NCBI GenBank assembly: GCA_027886885.1
Contig: JAPCJP010000016.1
Coordinates: forward strand, 1-36,492
DNA: 36,492 bases
Origin: Nitrososphaerota archaeon
GTDB lineage: Archaea; Thermoproteota; Nitrososphaeria; Nitrososphaerales; Gagatemarchaeaceae
Direction: 5' to 3'
The notes beneath the pieces were generated by a model. The model was not told the DNA's origin and did not search any database. It saw only the letters and a list, made by a program, of their open reading frames with translations. The position numbers and the translations under genes were made by a program. This document shows, in pieces, positions 8,755-15,147 of this stretch (position 1 is its first letter; each line of letters begins with the position of its first letter).

Positions 8755-9430
8755 GCGGGCCCCTTTCCTTGTCCTTCTGGGCCAACCCCATCATCTCCTT
8801 CTCCAGCTCTTCCGCACCCTGTATGAGCGGCGCGGTCACTATCTTCAGCTTGTACCTCTTTGCGACGAACTCCGCCGCGGAGGCTGCGGCCCTGGGGTCT
8901 ACCCGCTCGGTGCTCGAGTAGGCCAGGATGGCGTAGGCGGGGAAGTCGTGCATCTGGAGGCGGTTCAGCAGTAGGGCGACCGGACCCACGATCATCTTGC
9001 CGTCCTCGAGTATGGGCTCGCCCTTCATCTCCCCCTTCTTCTTCATGGCGTCCGTGAGGACCACCCTGTACTTTGAGTCGTCGGTCCTTAGCGATTCGTC
9101 TAGGCCCCCGATGAGCGCGACCTCATCCACCCCCGAATCGAGGATCCAATCCCCGAGCTCTCTGAAGAACCTAGTCTCGTTCTCTCGGAGGGGAGGGACG
9201 TCGGCCTTGAGGAAGGCGATCTTCCCGGCGGCGAAGACCTCGTAGGGGGTGGAGATCGATTTGTTGAGCGTCGAGGATACTGCGGGGGCAAACTCGGAGT
9301 CTATGTAGAACGCTCTCTTGGCCTTCACCTCGTCGATCAGGAACTTCACGGACCAGTACCCCGTGGCCCCGATGCCGTGGAACCCCGCGATGAGGGTCTT
9401 GGCCTTGAGTTTGGAACCCGCGGGAACCAC
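8735..9430 (-). CDS. PAC2-family protein (proteasome assembly chaperone-like)
   Basis: The sequence matches the archaeal PAC2 family. It opens with a hydrophobic strand and a glycine loop (TLIAGFHGIGATGYWSVKFL), then has A-F-Y-I-D, a strand D-E-V-A-L-I-G-G-L-D near the middle, and V-G-P-V-A-L-L-L. Archaeal relatives (PbaA/PbaB) act in proteasome assembly, while others are of unknown function. The frame stays open to 9625, but the extra 60 residues are Arg/Ser-rich and unlike the family. A TATA-like TTTAAGG (9509-9515) lies inside that extension, so I take the GTG at 9430, giving about 231 residues. The start is uncertain. Its 3' end overlaps the tgtA 3' end. Confidence 0.75.
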   Translation of the reverse strand: MVPAGSKLKAKTLIAGFHGIGATGYWSVKFLIDEVKAKRAFYIDSEFAPAVSSTLNKSISTPYEVFAAGKIAFLKADVPPLRENETRFFRELGDWILDSGVDEVALIGGLDESLRTDDSKYRVVLTDAMKKKGEMKGEPILEDGKMIVGPVALLLNRLQMHDFPAYAILAYSSTERVDPRAAASAAEFVAKRYKLKIVTAPLIQGAEELEKEMMGLAQKDKERGPPSAIYS

Positions 9431-9645
9431 TGCGACGGACGGAGAAGCGGAATGGGAAGGGCTGCTCCTTCTTGAAGACAAACGGAGACACTCGCCCCTT
9501 CGGCCTCTCCTTAAACCCATCTGTCGCGTATGGAGGACGTTCGAAAGCGGCGACGGCGCGCAGGTCTGACGGAGCGAAAAACTGACAAGTTTGCGAATTT
9601 TTCCTCGTTTCGACCTCTTAATCATTTCAAGGGAACAAGTCTGCG

Positions 9646-9990
9646 ATGCCGAAAGAGCTAGAGTACCAGTTGGCGACGGTAATCGACATCATCGAATTGA
9701 TTGAAGAGTCGATTCGAGGTGTGAACGATCTCCACAGGGAACGGCAAAAGCTTCCGAACAACGACCCCTATTCCCAGGCCGAGAATAACCTAATCGACGA
9801 TATCAACTGGGCCGCAATTCAGCTCGCGTCATCAAAACGGACTCTTCTGAAGATACAGAAGAGGAGTCGTGACGAACCCTCTCCAGCGGAGGTCTCCACA
9901 GTGCTCGCCTCCACCTTGGACCACGCCTCCGGCCTCCAGGTCGACGGTGGGCGCGTGGGGAGCCGTCCATCTGTCCAAATTGGCGACTAG
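9646..9990 (+). CDS. Small helical hypothetical protein (114 aa)
   Basis: I do not recognise this protein. Its first 80 residues are strongly helical and charged (IDIIELIEESIRGV, then QAENNLIDDINWAAIQLASSK), and the last 30 are low in structure. The TATA-like CTCTTAATCA (9615-9624) is centred 26 nt before the ATG, a leaderless arrangement that supports a real gene. Codon use is more AT-rich than in the neighbours. It is divergent from the PAC2 gene and is followed by the promoter of the beta-CASP nuclease. Confidence 0.55.
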   Translation: MPKELEYQLATVIDIIELIEESIRGVNDLHRERQKLPNNDPYSQAENNLIDDINWAAIQLASSKRTLLKIQKRSRDEPSPAEVSTVLASTLDHASGLQVDGGRVGSRPSVQIGD

Positions 9991-10069
9991 CCCCCGCCAC
10001 AGTTAGTCATCCAACGCACGCCAAACACTTAAAGAATGGACGAAAAGGCGAAGCTCGAAAGTTAGAGTT

Positions 10070-11329
10070 ATGCAAGTTAAAGTTCTGGGGGCAGCCCGCC
10101 AGGTAGGCAGGTCTGCCTTCATGGTCTCCCAGGGGAGCACCAACATCCTGCTCGACTACGGCGCGATGACGTCGAAGGAACCCGGGTTCCCGATGCACGT
10201 CCAACCGAAGTTGGTAGACGGTCTCGTGCTGAGCCATGCGCACCTGGACCACTCGGGTTCGACTCCGGTCTTCTTCCTCGGCGGGGACAAGGTCAAGCTC
10301 CACGCGACGCCGGTGACCACCGAGCTCTCGAACTTGCTCATCGAGGACTTCATCAAGATCTCCGGGCCCTACCTCCCGTTCGAATTCATCGACCTGATGG
10401 CCATGAACAAAGCCACCGTCAACCACCCCTACAAGGAGAGCTTCCAGATCAAAGACCTGACCGTGACGTTCTATGACGCCGGGCACATCCCCGGCTCCTG
10501 TATCACCGTGGTCGAGGGCGGTGGGAAGAGGCTCATCTACACCGGGGACATCAACGGCGCGGAGACGGAGCTGCTCAACGGTTCCTACAAGGACCTGGGC
10601 GAGGCCGACATGGTAATCACCGAGAGCACCTATGCGACCGCCGACCATCCCGCAAGGCAGGCGGTCGAGGAAGCGTTCGTGAACCACGCAAACGAGGTGG
10701 TCGACAGGGGAGGAGTTCTTCTGGCGCCAGCATTCTCGGTCGGTAGAGCACAGGAACTGGCGATGACGCTTGTAAGGCACGGGTTCAAGCACCCCATCGG
10801 CATGGACGGGATGGCACTGAAGGTCAACGAGGTGCTGATGCGGTACCAGGAATACCTACGGGACCCCGCCCTCTTCAGGAGGACCCTGGAGAACACGGAG
10901 CTCATCAACGGTTGGAGCGCGAGGCGGAAGTTCATCCAGAAGCCGGGGGTCATCATCGCGCCGGCGGGGATGCTCGTAGGGGGCGCTTCGGTCTTCTACA
11001 ATCAGCAGCTCTCGCAGAGGGAGAAGAACGGCATCGCCCTGGTCAGCTTCCAGGTCCCCGGGACCGCCGGCAGGACACTGCTGGACAGGGGTCTCACCCT
11101 GATAAACGGCAAGCCCACGAAGGTAAAGGCCGAAGTGAAGAAGTTTGACTTTTCGTCGCACAGTGGAAAGGCGGTCCTCTCGGCGGACCTGAAGGCGATA
11201 AAGGGCGACCCCAAGTTCATGACGGTGCACGGCGAAGAGGAGAGCTGCATCCAGCTCGCCAAGGACCTCCACACAGACCTCGGCGTCGAGACCTACGCTC
11301 CAAGCGTCGGTGAAGTCTACGAGGTCTGA
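10070..11329 (+). CDS. Beta-CASP metallo-beta-lactamase nuclease, KH-less archaeal CPSF type
   Basis: It is likely an RNA-processing nuclease acting in 3'-end formation or RNA decay. The metal site is complete: HAHLDH at 56-61, His139 in AGHIPG, Asp160 in YTGDI. The beta-CASP motifs follow, with an acidic residue in ITESTYA, His364 in SSHSGK and His387 in HGEE. It has no N-terminal KH domains, so it belongs with the short archaeal CPSF2-like proteins (about 420 residues) rather than the longer aCPSF1 that terminates transcription. The ATG at 10070 follows a TATA-like CACTTAAAG (10026-10034). The presenilin-like protease starts 9 nt after the stop, so the two are likely co-transcribed. Confidence 0.85.
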   Translation: MQVKVLGAARQVGRSAFMVSQGSTNILLDYGAMTSKEPGFPMHVQPKLVDGLVLSHAHLDHSGSTPVFFLGGDKVKLHATPVTTELSNLLIEDFIKISGPYLPFEFIDLMAMNKATVNHPYKESFQIKDLTVTFYDAGHIPGSCITVVEGGGKRLIYTGDINGAETELLNGSYKDLGEADMVITESTYATADHPARQAVEEAFVNHANEVVDRGGVLLAPAFSVGRAQELAMTLVRHGFKHPIGMDGMALKVNEVLMRYQEYLRDPALFRRTLENTELINGWSARRKFIQKPGVIIAPAGMLVGGASVFYNQQLSQREKNGIALVSFQVPGTAGRTLLDRGLTLINGKPTKVKAEVKKFDFSSHSGKAVLSADLKAIKGDPKFMTVHGEEESCIQLAKDLHTDLGVETYAPSVGEVYEV

Positions 11330-11338
11330 CACCGGCCT

Positions 11339-12190
11339 TTGGACCCCGAAAACCTGAGGGGGATCACCAGCCGCGGGGTCGCGGTCACCGTCGCGTTCAT
11401 CGTCGTCATCCAGGTCGCCGCTATGTGGTTCACCTCAGTGAACGAGCCCATTACGTCCCAGGCTGGGGCTACCTATGCTCCCGCGGGCACTTCCGCCTTC
11501 GGCTCGCTGCTGAACGCGCTCATCCTCATCGCCGCGGTCTTCGCGACGACGATCGTGGCCGTCTGGCTGATAAGGAGCAAAAGGGTCAGGGTCTTCACCT
11601 CCGTGATCTTCGTGGGGACGGCGCTCGCCCTCTTCCTTCTCACTCTTCTGACGGCCATCGACCTGACGCAGAACTACATGAACGAGGACCTCTCCCTGTA
11701 CCTCTCGCTCGCCCTAGCGGCGGGCGTCGTGGTCGTCCTCGGCTTGACCACGAAGAGGACACGGTTCTTCATCCTGGCCCCGTTCATCACCGGGCTCCTC
11801 TCGGCCGAGGTGGGGAGCTACTTCGCTTCGAGCCTCAACCTCTTCACCGCTCTACTCCTCCCCGTGGTCTTCTCGGTCTACGACATCTACGCCGTCTTCC
11901 GGGGGCCGCTGAAGCAGCTGGTCACGTCAGCGCCCGCCGAGGTGCTGGCTGGCGTAACCTCGAGGCTGGGGGAGTTCGCCATCGGCACGGGGGATACCAT
12001 ATTCTACTCTCTCCTCCCCTCGATAGCTCTGATCCAGTTCGGGCTGGGACTGGCGGTGGCCACGATGTTCGCGGTGGACGCGGGGGTGGTAATCACACTG
12101 TACCTGCTGACGAGGTCTAAGATGCTGCCGGGGCTCCCTATACCCATGGCCCTCGGGCTCGCCGTGATCGTCGTCTACGCGGCGCTTTAG
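11339..12190 (+). CDS. Presenilin/signal-peptide-peptidase-like membrane aspartyl protease (family A22)
   Basis: This is a 283-residue protein with about eight hydrophobic segments. The two catalytic aspartates of the family are present: Asp182 in SVYDIYAVFRGP and Asp219 in the GxGD motif (IGTGDTIFYS). A LPGLPIPMAL stretch near the C-terminus corresponds to the conserved PAL region. Family members cut transmembrane helices of membrane proteins and leftover signal peptides within the bilayer. The start is a TTG 9 nt after the nuclease stop, with no separate promoter visible, so it probably reads through from that gene. The 3' end overlaps the convergent eL38 gene by 4 nt. A long extracytoplasmic loop of about 25 residues (near 33-55) follows the first helix. 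Confidence 0.88.
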   Translation: MDPENLRGITSRGVAVTVAFIVVIQVAAMWFTSVNEPITSQAGATYAPAGTSAFGSLLNALILIAAVFATTIVAVWLIRSKRVRVFTSVIFVGTALALFLLTLLTAIDLTQNYMNEDLSLYLSLALAAGVVVVLGLTTKRTRFFILAPFITGLLSAEVGSYFASSLNLFTALLLPVVFSVYDIYAVFRGPLKQLVTSAPAEVLAGVTSRLGEFAIGTGDTIFYSLLPSIALIQFGLGLAVATMFAVDAGVVITLYLLTRSKMLPGLPIPMALGLAVIVVYAAL

Positions 12191-12429
12191 TATTCTACGA
12201 CTGGAGTCTTTGTTCCCTTGACCAGGGAGTCCGCGTCATCGTCGGTCGTCTTGAACGTGTAGAGACGATTTCCCGTCCGTATCTTGATCTTTGTCTGGGA
12301 GGTCCCTGCCGCGCCCTTGGAGTCACCCTCCTTCTCGTCTGAGTCATCCTTGCCTCGGACGACCCGGATCTCCGTCGCCATGGGCAGGAGCTTCTCAAAT
12401 TCTTCCCTGCTCTTTATCTCTCTGGGCAT
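12187..12429 (-). CDS. rpl38e: Ribosomal protein eL38 with an acidic insertion
   Basis: The 80-residue protein begins MPREIKSREEFEKLLPMA and ends with the eL38 pattern K-I-K-I-R-T-x-N-R-L-Y-T-F then T-D-D-D-A-D-x-L-V-K, closely like eukaryotic L38. It is a component of the large ribosomal subunit found in some TACK and Asgard archaea. I chose the ATG at 12429 rather than the GTG-like extension to 12450 because the TATA-like GGTTAAATC (12454-12462) is centred 29 nt upstream and family members start with MPR. Residues about 27-46 form a charged, low-complexity insertion (RGKDDSDEKEGDSKGAAG and on) that typical L38 proteins do not have. The stop overlaps that of the convergent presenilin-like gene. 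Confidence 0.85.
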   Translation of the reverse strand: MPREIKSREEFEKLLPMATEIRVVRGKDDSDEKEGDSKGAAGTSQTKIKIRTGNRLYTFKTTDDDADSLVKGTKTPVVEY

Positions 12430-12453
12430 TTGCGGGACCCCTCCGTCCACTCA

Positions 12454-12462
12454 GATTTAACC
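12454..12462 (-). promoter_or_regulatory. TATA-like box for the eL38 gene
   Basis: GGTTAAATC on the minus strand, centred 29 nt before the ATG at 12429. It supports a leaderless eL38 mRNA and decides the start codon. Confidence 0.6.
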
Positions 12463-12486
12463 AATGCTAGGCAATGTCAGACTGTG

Positions 12487-12539
12487 TTAGCTTAGCCCAA
12501 ATCTCTCTCCCTGTTAGCCGGGCTGACGCTCTAAGCTGG
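12487..12539. other. Nested inverted repeat, possible structured RNA or terminator
   Basis: TTAGCTTAG (12487-12495) can pair with CTAAGCTGG (12531-12539) over nine positions with two G-U pairs. Inside it, AGCCC (12494-12498) is complementary to GGGCT (12520-12524). The two stems overlap slightly and may be alternatives. It lies between the end of the two-helix membrane protein gene and the eL38 promoter, in otherwise empty sequence, so it may be a 3' structure of the upstream operon. Confidence 0.3.
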
Positions 12540-12579
12540 TTTGTTGCGGCTCCGCTTGCTGGACGGGTCTGCAAGGAGT

Positions 12580-12771
12580 TTAGTTTTGACTGAGGCGTGG
12601 CAAGTAATACTTGGTGACCAGTGTCACGATAACGACCCCTGCCACCACGACCGCCGAGGTCTCTATTTCACCGTTGAGGAGGCTCTGGTCAAAACCTGTG
12701 ACGGAAGTCACATAGAAGTAGGGCGTCCAGCTTGCTGTCAACACTACCGCAGTGAGGATGGCTAACCTCAG
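12580..12771 (-). CDS. Two-helix small membrane protein with non-standard or disrupted start
   Basis: This frame has two clear transmembrane segments (LAILTAVVLTASW and SAVVVAGVVIVTLVT) joined by a polar loop (TSVTGFDQSLLNGEIE), and it ends YYLPRLSQN. Frame and composition are those of real protein. It has no ATG, GTG or TTG ahead of the first helix. The first possible start is CTG at 12771 (63 residues). A TATA-like CTTAAAAT (12811-12818) is centred 26 nt before an ATG at 12788. That ATG would give the protein only if one G were added in the following GCGG, producing MAGQTLLRL and 69 residues. So this is either a CTG-started gene, a recent frameshift, or a sequence error. It lies directly after the CHAD gene and may be the last gene of that operon. 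Confidence 0.5.
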   Translation of the reverse strand: MRLAILTAVVLTASWTPYFYVTSVTGFDQSLLNGEIETSAVVVAGVVIVTLVTKYYLPRLSQN

Positions 12772-12810
12772 TAAGGTCTGTCCGCCATGGATAGAGTTGG
12801 GAGAGGCCCG

Positions 12811-12818
12811 ATTTTAAG
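12811..12818 (-). promoter_or_regulatory. TATA-like box overlapping the CHAD stop codon
   Basis: CTTAAAAT on the minus strand overlaps the CHAD stop (12814-12816) and lies 26 nt before the ATG at 12788. It suggests that the two-helix membrane protein has its own leaderless promoter. Confidence 0.4.
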
Positions 12819-13653
12819 GCTTAGGCCCAGATTGCAGTCGGGCCGGACGGGAGCGTCGACCTTCCTCGAGGGTCGCTCCGTTGGTCTTCACGAACCTCAG
12901 ATACCGCGTATGTCTGCTGAGCCGTTCTGCCTGAATGAGGTCCTTCACGCCGGCCGCGGTGTCCTTCCGCCCCAGGCGGTCTATGAAGACGTCGCTGTCC
13001 CTTATGAGCCCGAGAGCATCCTGCCAGCCTCTCAGGACCCTCGCGCGGGCGAGCCTCTGGGAGGAGTTCGGCAGCAGCTCAATCGTGTACCTGAGCCTCT
13101 TGCACCGCTTGCGGAGGGAGTGGAGCTCCTCGACCCTGCTCTCGCTCCCGAGGACCTGGCGAAGCTCGTCGGCCACCTTGCCCTCGAGGGACCTTATCAT
13201 CCTCCTTGCATGAGACTCTGACCCGCGGACGGTCCTCTCCTCCAGTTCTGGAGGGCGCATCTCGAAGAGCTTCCACGCGGCCGACATGGAACGCTCCACG
13301 TGCTCCCTCCTCTGAGATTTGAGCTTCCTAGCTATCTTTGACAACGAGGGGTGCGAGATTTCAGAGTCCAGCTTCCCAAGAATCATGTCGATGTCCCTTA
13401 TCTGGGACGTCAGCTTGAGCACCTTGCGGCACCTTCGCCTGCAATCGTCGATCGACCTATCGCCCCTCCTGGCCTCCTTCGGCAAGACCCTGAGGATCGC
13501 GTCGAGTCTACGTATGGAGCCCCTCAGCGACTGGACGTTGGATGCCTTGGTGTCACCAAGGTATTCGCGGAGCCTGTCGTTCACCGCCTTCGAGGTCGAC
13601 TGGTAATGTTCGAGGAACCGGGCCGCCCCGACCGAGCTAGGGGTTCTTGCCAT
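12814..13653 (-). CDS. CHAD-domain protein (polyphosphate-binding)
   Basis: It is a 279-residue, Arg/Lys-rich all-helical protein. The C-terminal half has the CHAD hallmark H-S-L-R-K-R-C-K-R-L-R-Y (His178). The N-terminal half has the matching helix V-Q-S-L-R-G-S-I-R-R-L, with Gln where the family usually has His. CHAD domains bind inorganic polyphosphate through this basic helical channel and are commonly encoded beside polyphosphate enzymes. Here the gene is the last of a tight minus-strand run with ppx and sixA and overlaps the preceding kinase-like gene by 17 nt, which fits co-expression. There is no attached CYTH domain. The His-to-Gln change in the first half might weaken one phosphate contact (inference). 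Confidence 0.87.
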   Translation of the reverse strand: MARTPSSVGAARFLEHYQSTSKAVNDRLREYLGDTKASNVQSLRGSIRRLDAILRVLPKEARRGDRSIDDCRRRCRKVLKLTSQIRDIDMILGKLDSEISHPSLSKIARKLKSQRREHVERSMSAAWKLFEMRPPELEERTVRGSESHARRMIRSLEGKVADELRQVLGSESRVEELHSLRKRCKRLRYTIELLPNSSQRLARARVLRGWQDALGLIRDSDVFIDRLGRKDTAAGVKDLIQAERLSRHTRYLRFVKTNGATLEEGRRSRPARLQSGPKP

Positions 13654-14386
13654 GGAGATACCGGTCTATTCTGTTCTGAAGGTCCTCGTTTACCTCGACG
13701 ATGGAGCGGTTCGCGTCTATCTGCACGAGCCCGTAGGTGCTCTCCATCTTCTTGAACTCCTTCGCCATCCTGCGCTGGTAGATGATGAACGAGTCGAAGA
13801 GGTCGTCGGAGAGCCCCAGGTCAGCACCTGCCTCGTAGTAGTCGAGCGTCGAGTACTTTTGGAAGACCCGGTGGAAGAGCTCGTGGGGGTCGACGTCGAG
13901 ATAGAAGACGAGGTCGGGCTTGATGCTGAATCCGAAGAGGTCGTGGGACCACCTTCTGCTGAGCCCCCTCACTGTGCTCCGCGCCATCAGCGTGTAGATG
14001 TACCGGTCTGCCAGCACGATGTACCCGGCCTCGAGCGAGGGGATGATGTGGTGCTCCAACCTGTCCGCGAAGTCGGCGGCGTAGAAGAGGGTGAGGGTCT
14101 TCTGGCCCAGGGGCAGTTTCTGCTTGGCTTGCAGGATGCCCGTGCCTATGAGCTCGGACCTCTTCAAACCCGTCGTCGCGACCGCGTGACCCTGGGACTC
14201 CAGCCTCGCGGTGATCAGGTCCACCTGGGTGCTTCTGCCGGAACCGTCGGGCCCCTCGATCACGATGAGGCGTCCCTTGAGCCTCTTCGCATTGAGGTAG
14301 GGTATGCCTTCGCCGTAGAACTCGATCTCTCGCTCTTCGAGCCTCGGCCGGCTCGGAGACCCTCCCTGTTCCTCTTCTGAGTCCAT
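13637..14386 (-). CDS. Thymidylate-kinase-like P-loop protein with Walker A Lys replaced by Arg
   Basis: This protein of 249 residues is clearly homologous to its upstream neighbour (14386-15147) and to dTMP kinases. It has the P-loop (IEGPDGSGRST), the L-A-D-R-Y-I-Y-T motif (DR[YFW] of TMKs), and A-R-S-T-V-R-G. The invariant Walker A lysine is an arginine (Arg51, codon AGA at 14236-14234), so normal ATP turnover is doubtful. The N-terminus has about 38 extra residues before the first strand, and the protein is longer than typical TMK (about 200-215). It could be a regulatory or structural partner of the lysine-bearing paralog, or could use another phosphate donor. The start is ATG 14386 in a TGATG overlap with the upstream stop, or GTG at 14389. 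Confidence 0.85.
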   Translation of the reverse strand: MDSEEEQGGSPSRPRLEEREIEFYGEGIPYLNAKRLKGRLIVIEGPDGSGRSTQVDLITARLESQGHAVATTGLKRSELIGTGILQAKQKLPLGQKTLTLFYAADFADRLEHHIIPSLEAGYIVLADRYIYTLMARSTVRGLSRRWSHDLFGFSIKPDLVFYLDVDPHELFHRVFQKYSTLDYYEAGADLGLSDDLFDSFIIYQRRMAKEFKKMESTYGLVQIDANRSIVEVNEDLQNRIDRYLHGKNP

Positions 14387-15147
14387 CACTCGGCGCTCAG
14401 CTCCCTCGAGGCGATTGTCGCCACTGCGGGCGGGAGAAGCTCCAGGACCTGGCGCCTCATTATCTTCTGCTGGAGCTCGATATCGAGGGTCCCATCCATG
14501 ACACGGAACCCCTCCTTCGGCGCCATCCCCTTGTACTCCTCGATTATCCGGCTCTGGAAAATTCTGTAGCTCTCGTACTCGTCGTTGCTAAGGTTGAGGT
14601 CCATCCCGGCTTCGTAGTACTTGAGTTTGGGCCGCCCGGTCAAGATGCGCTTGACCGCTATATCCACGGGGACGTGAAAATAGAACGCCAAGTCGGGCTT
14701 GGTGGCGAAAGCGTAGATCTTCCTGACCCACTTGGGGTTGCACCCGCGGACCGCGTCTCTGGCGTAGGCGGTGTAGATGTAGCGGTCTGCGAGGACGAAG
14801 TAGCCAGCCCTCATGAGCGGGTGCACGTTCCTCTCGAAACGGTCCGCGAAATCGGTTGCGTGGAGGAGGCTGAAGGTAGTCGGCGTGAGCAGCGCTTTCT
14901 TCTTCCCCTTGGAGGTTATCTCCTTCACCACCTCGGAGGAGTTCCACTCCGTGTTGAAGACCATCAGCCCCAGGTGCCTCAGCCACTTGTCCAAGAGGTG
15001 CAGCTGGGTGGACTTGCCTGAACCGTCGATGCCCTCGACGACTATCAGCCGACCCCTGGGGCCCTCCTTGGAGGCCGTCCCAGGGACTTGGGCGCGTTCG
15101 GTGACCTTCTGTTTGGTTGTCGCTTTGTTGTTCATCGTCAAGCTCAC
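14386..15147 (-). CDS. Thymidylate-kinase-like P-loop kinase
   Basis: It has an intact Walker A (VEGIDGSGKST, Lys45), the DRYIY motif followed by T-A-Y-A-R-D-A-V-R-G, and the TMK-like lid region near K-Y-Y-E-A-G-M-D-L. By fold it phosphorylates a nucleoside monophosphate such as dTMP. The gene context with ppx, sixA and CHAD raises the alternative of a polyphosphate-linked kinase, since PPK2 enzymes have the same P-loop fold. At 253 residues it has an N-terminal extension of about 32 residues and a C-terminal extension beyond the usual TMK length. The GTG start at 15147 overlaps the ppx stop by 4 nt (GTGA), and its own stop overlaps the next kinase gene, so the genes are translationally coupled. 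Confidence 0.85.
   Translation of the reverse strand: MSLTMNNKATTKQKVTERAQVPGTASKEGPRGRLIVVEGIDGSGKSTQLHLLDKWLRHLGLMVFNTEWNSSEVVKEITSKGKKKALLTPTTFSLLHATDFADRFERNVHPLMRAGYFVLADRYIYTAYARDAVRGCNPKWVRKIYAFATKPDLAFYFHVPVDIAVKRILTGRPKLKYYEAGMDLNLSNDEYESYRIFQSRIIEEYKGMAPKEGFRVMDGTLDIELQQKIMRRQVLELLPPAVATIASRELSAE

Noticed and set aside
12541-12765. A TTG-started plus-strand frame (74 codons) in the gap after eL38
   Set aside because: The opposite strand reads as a two-helix membrane protein with much better composition. The plus frame has His/Cys-rich random sequence.
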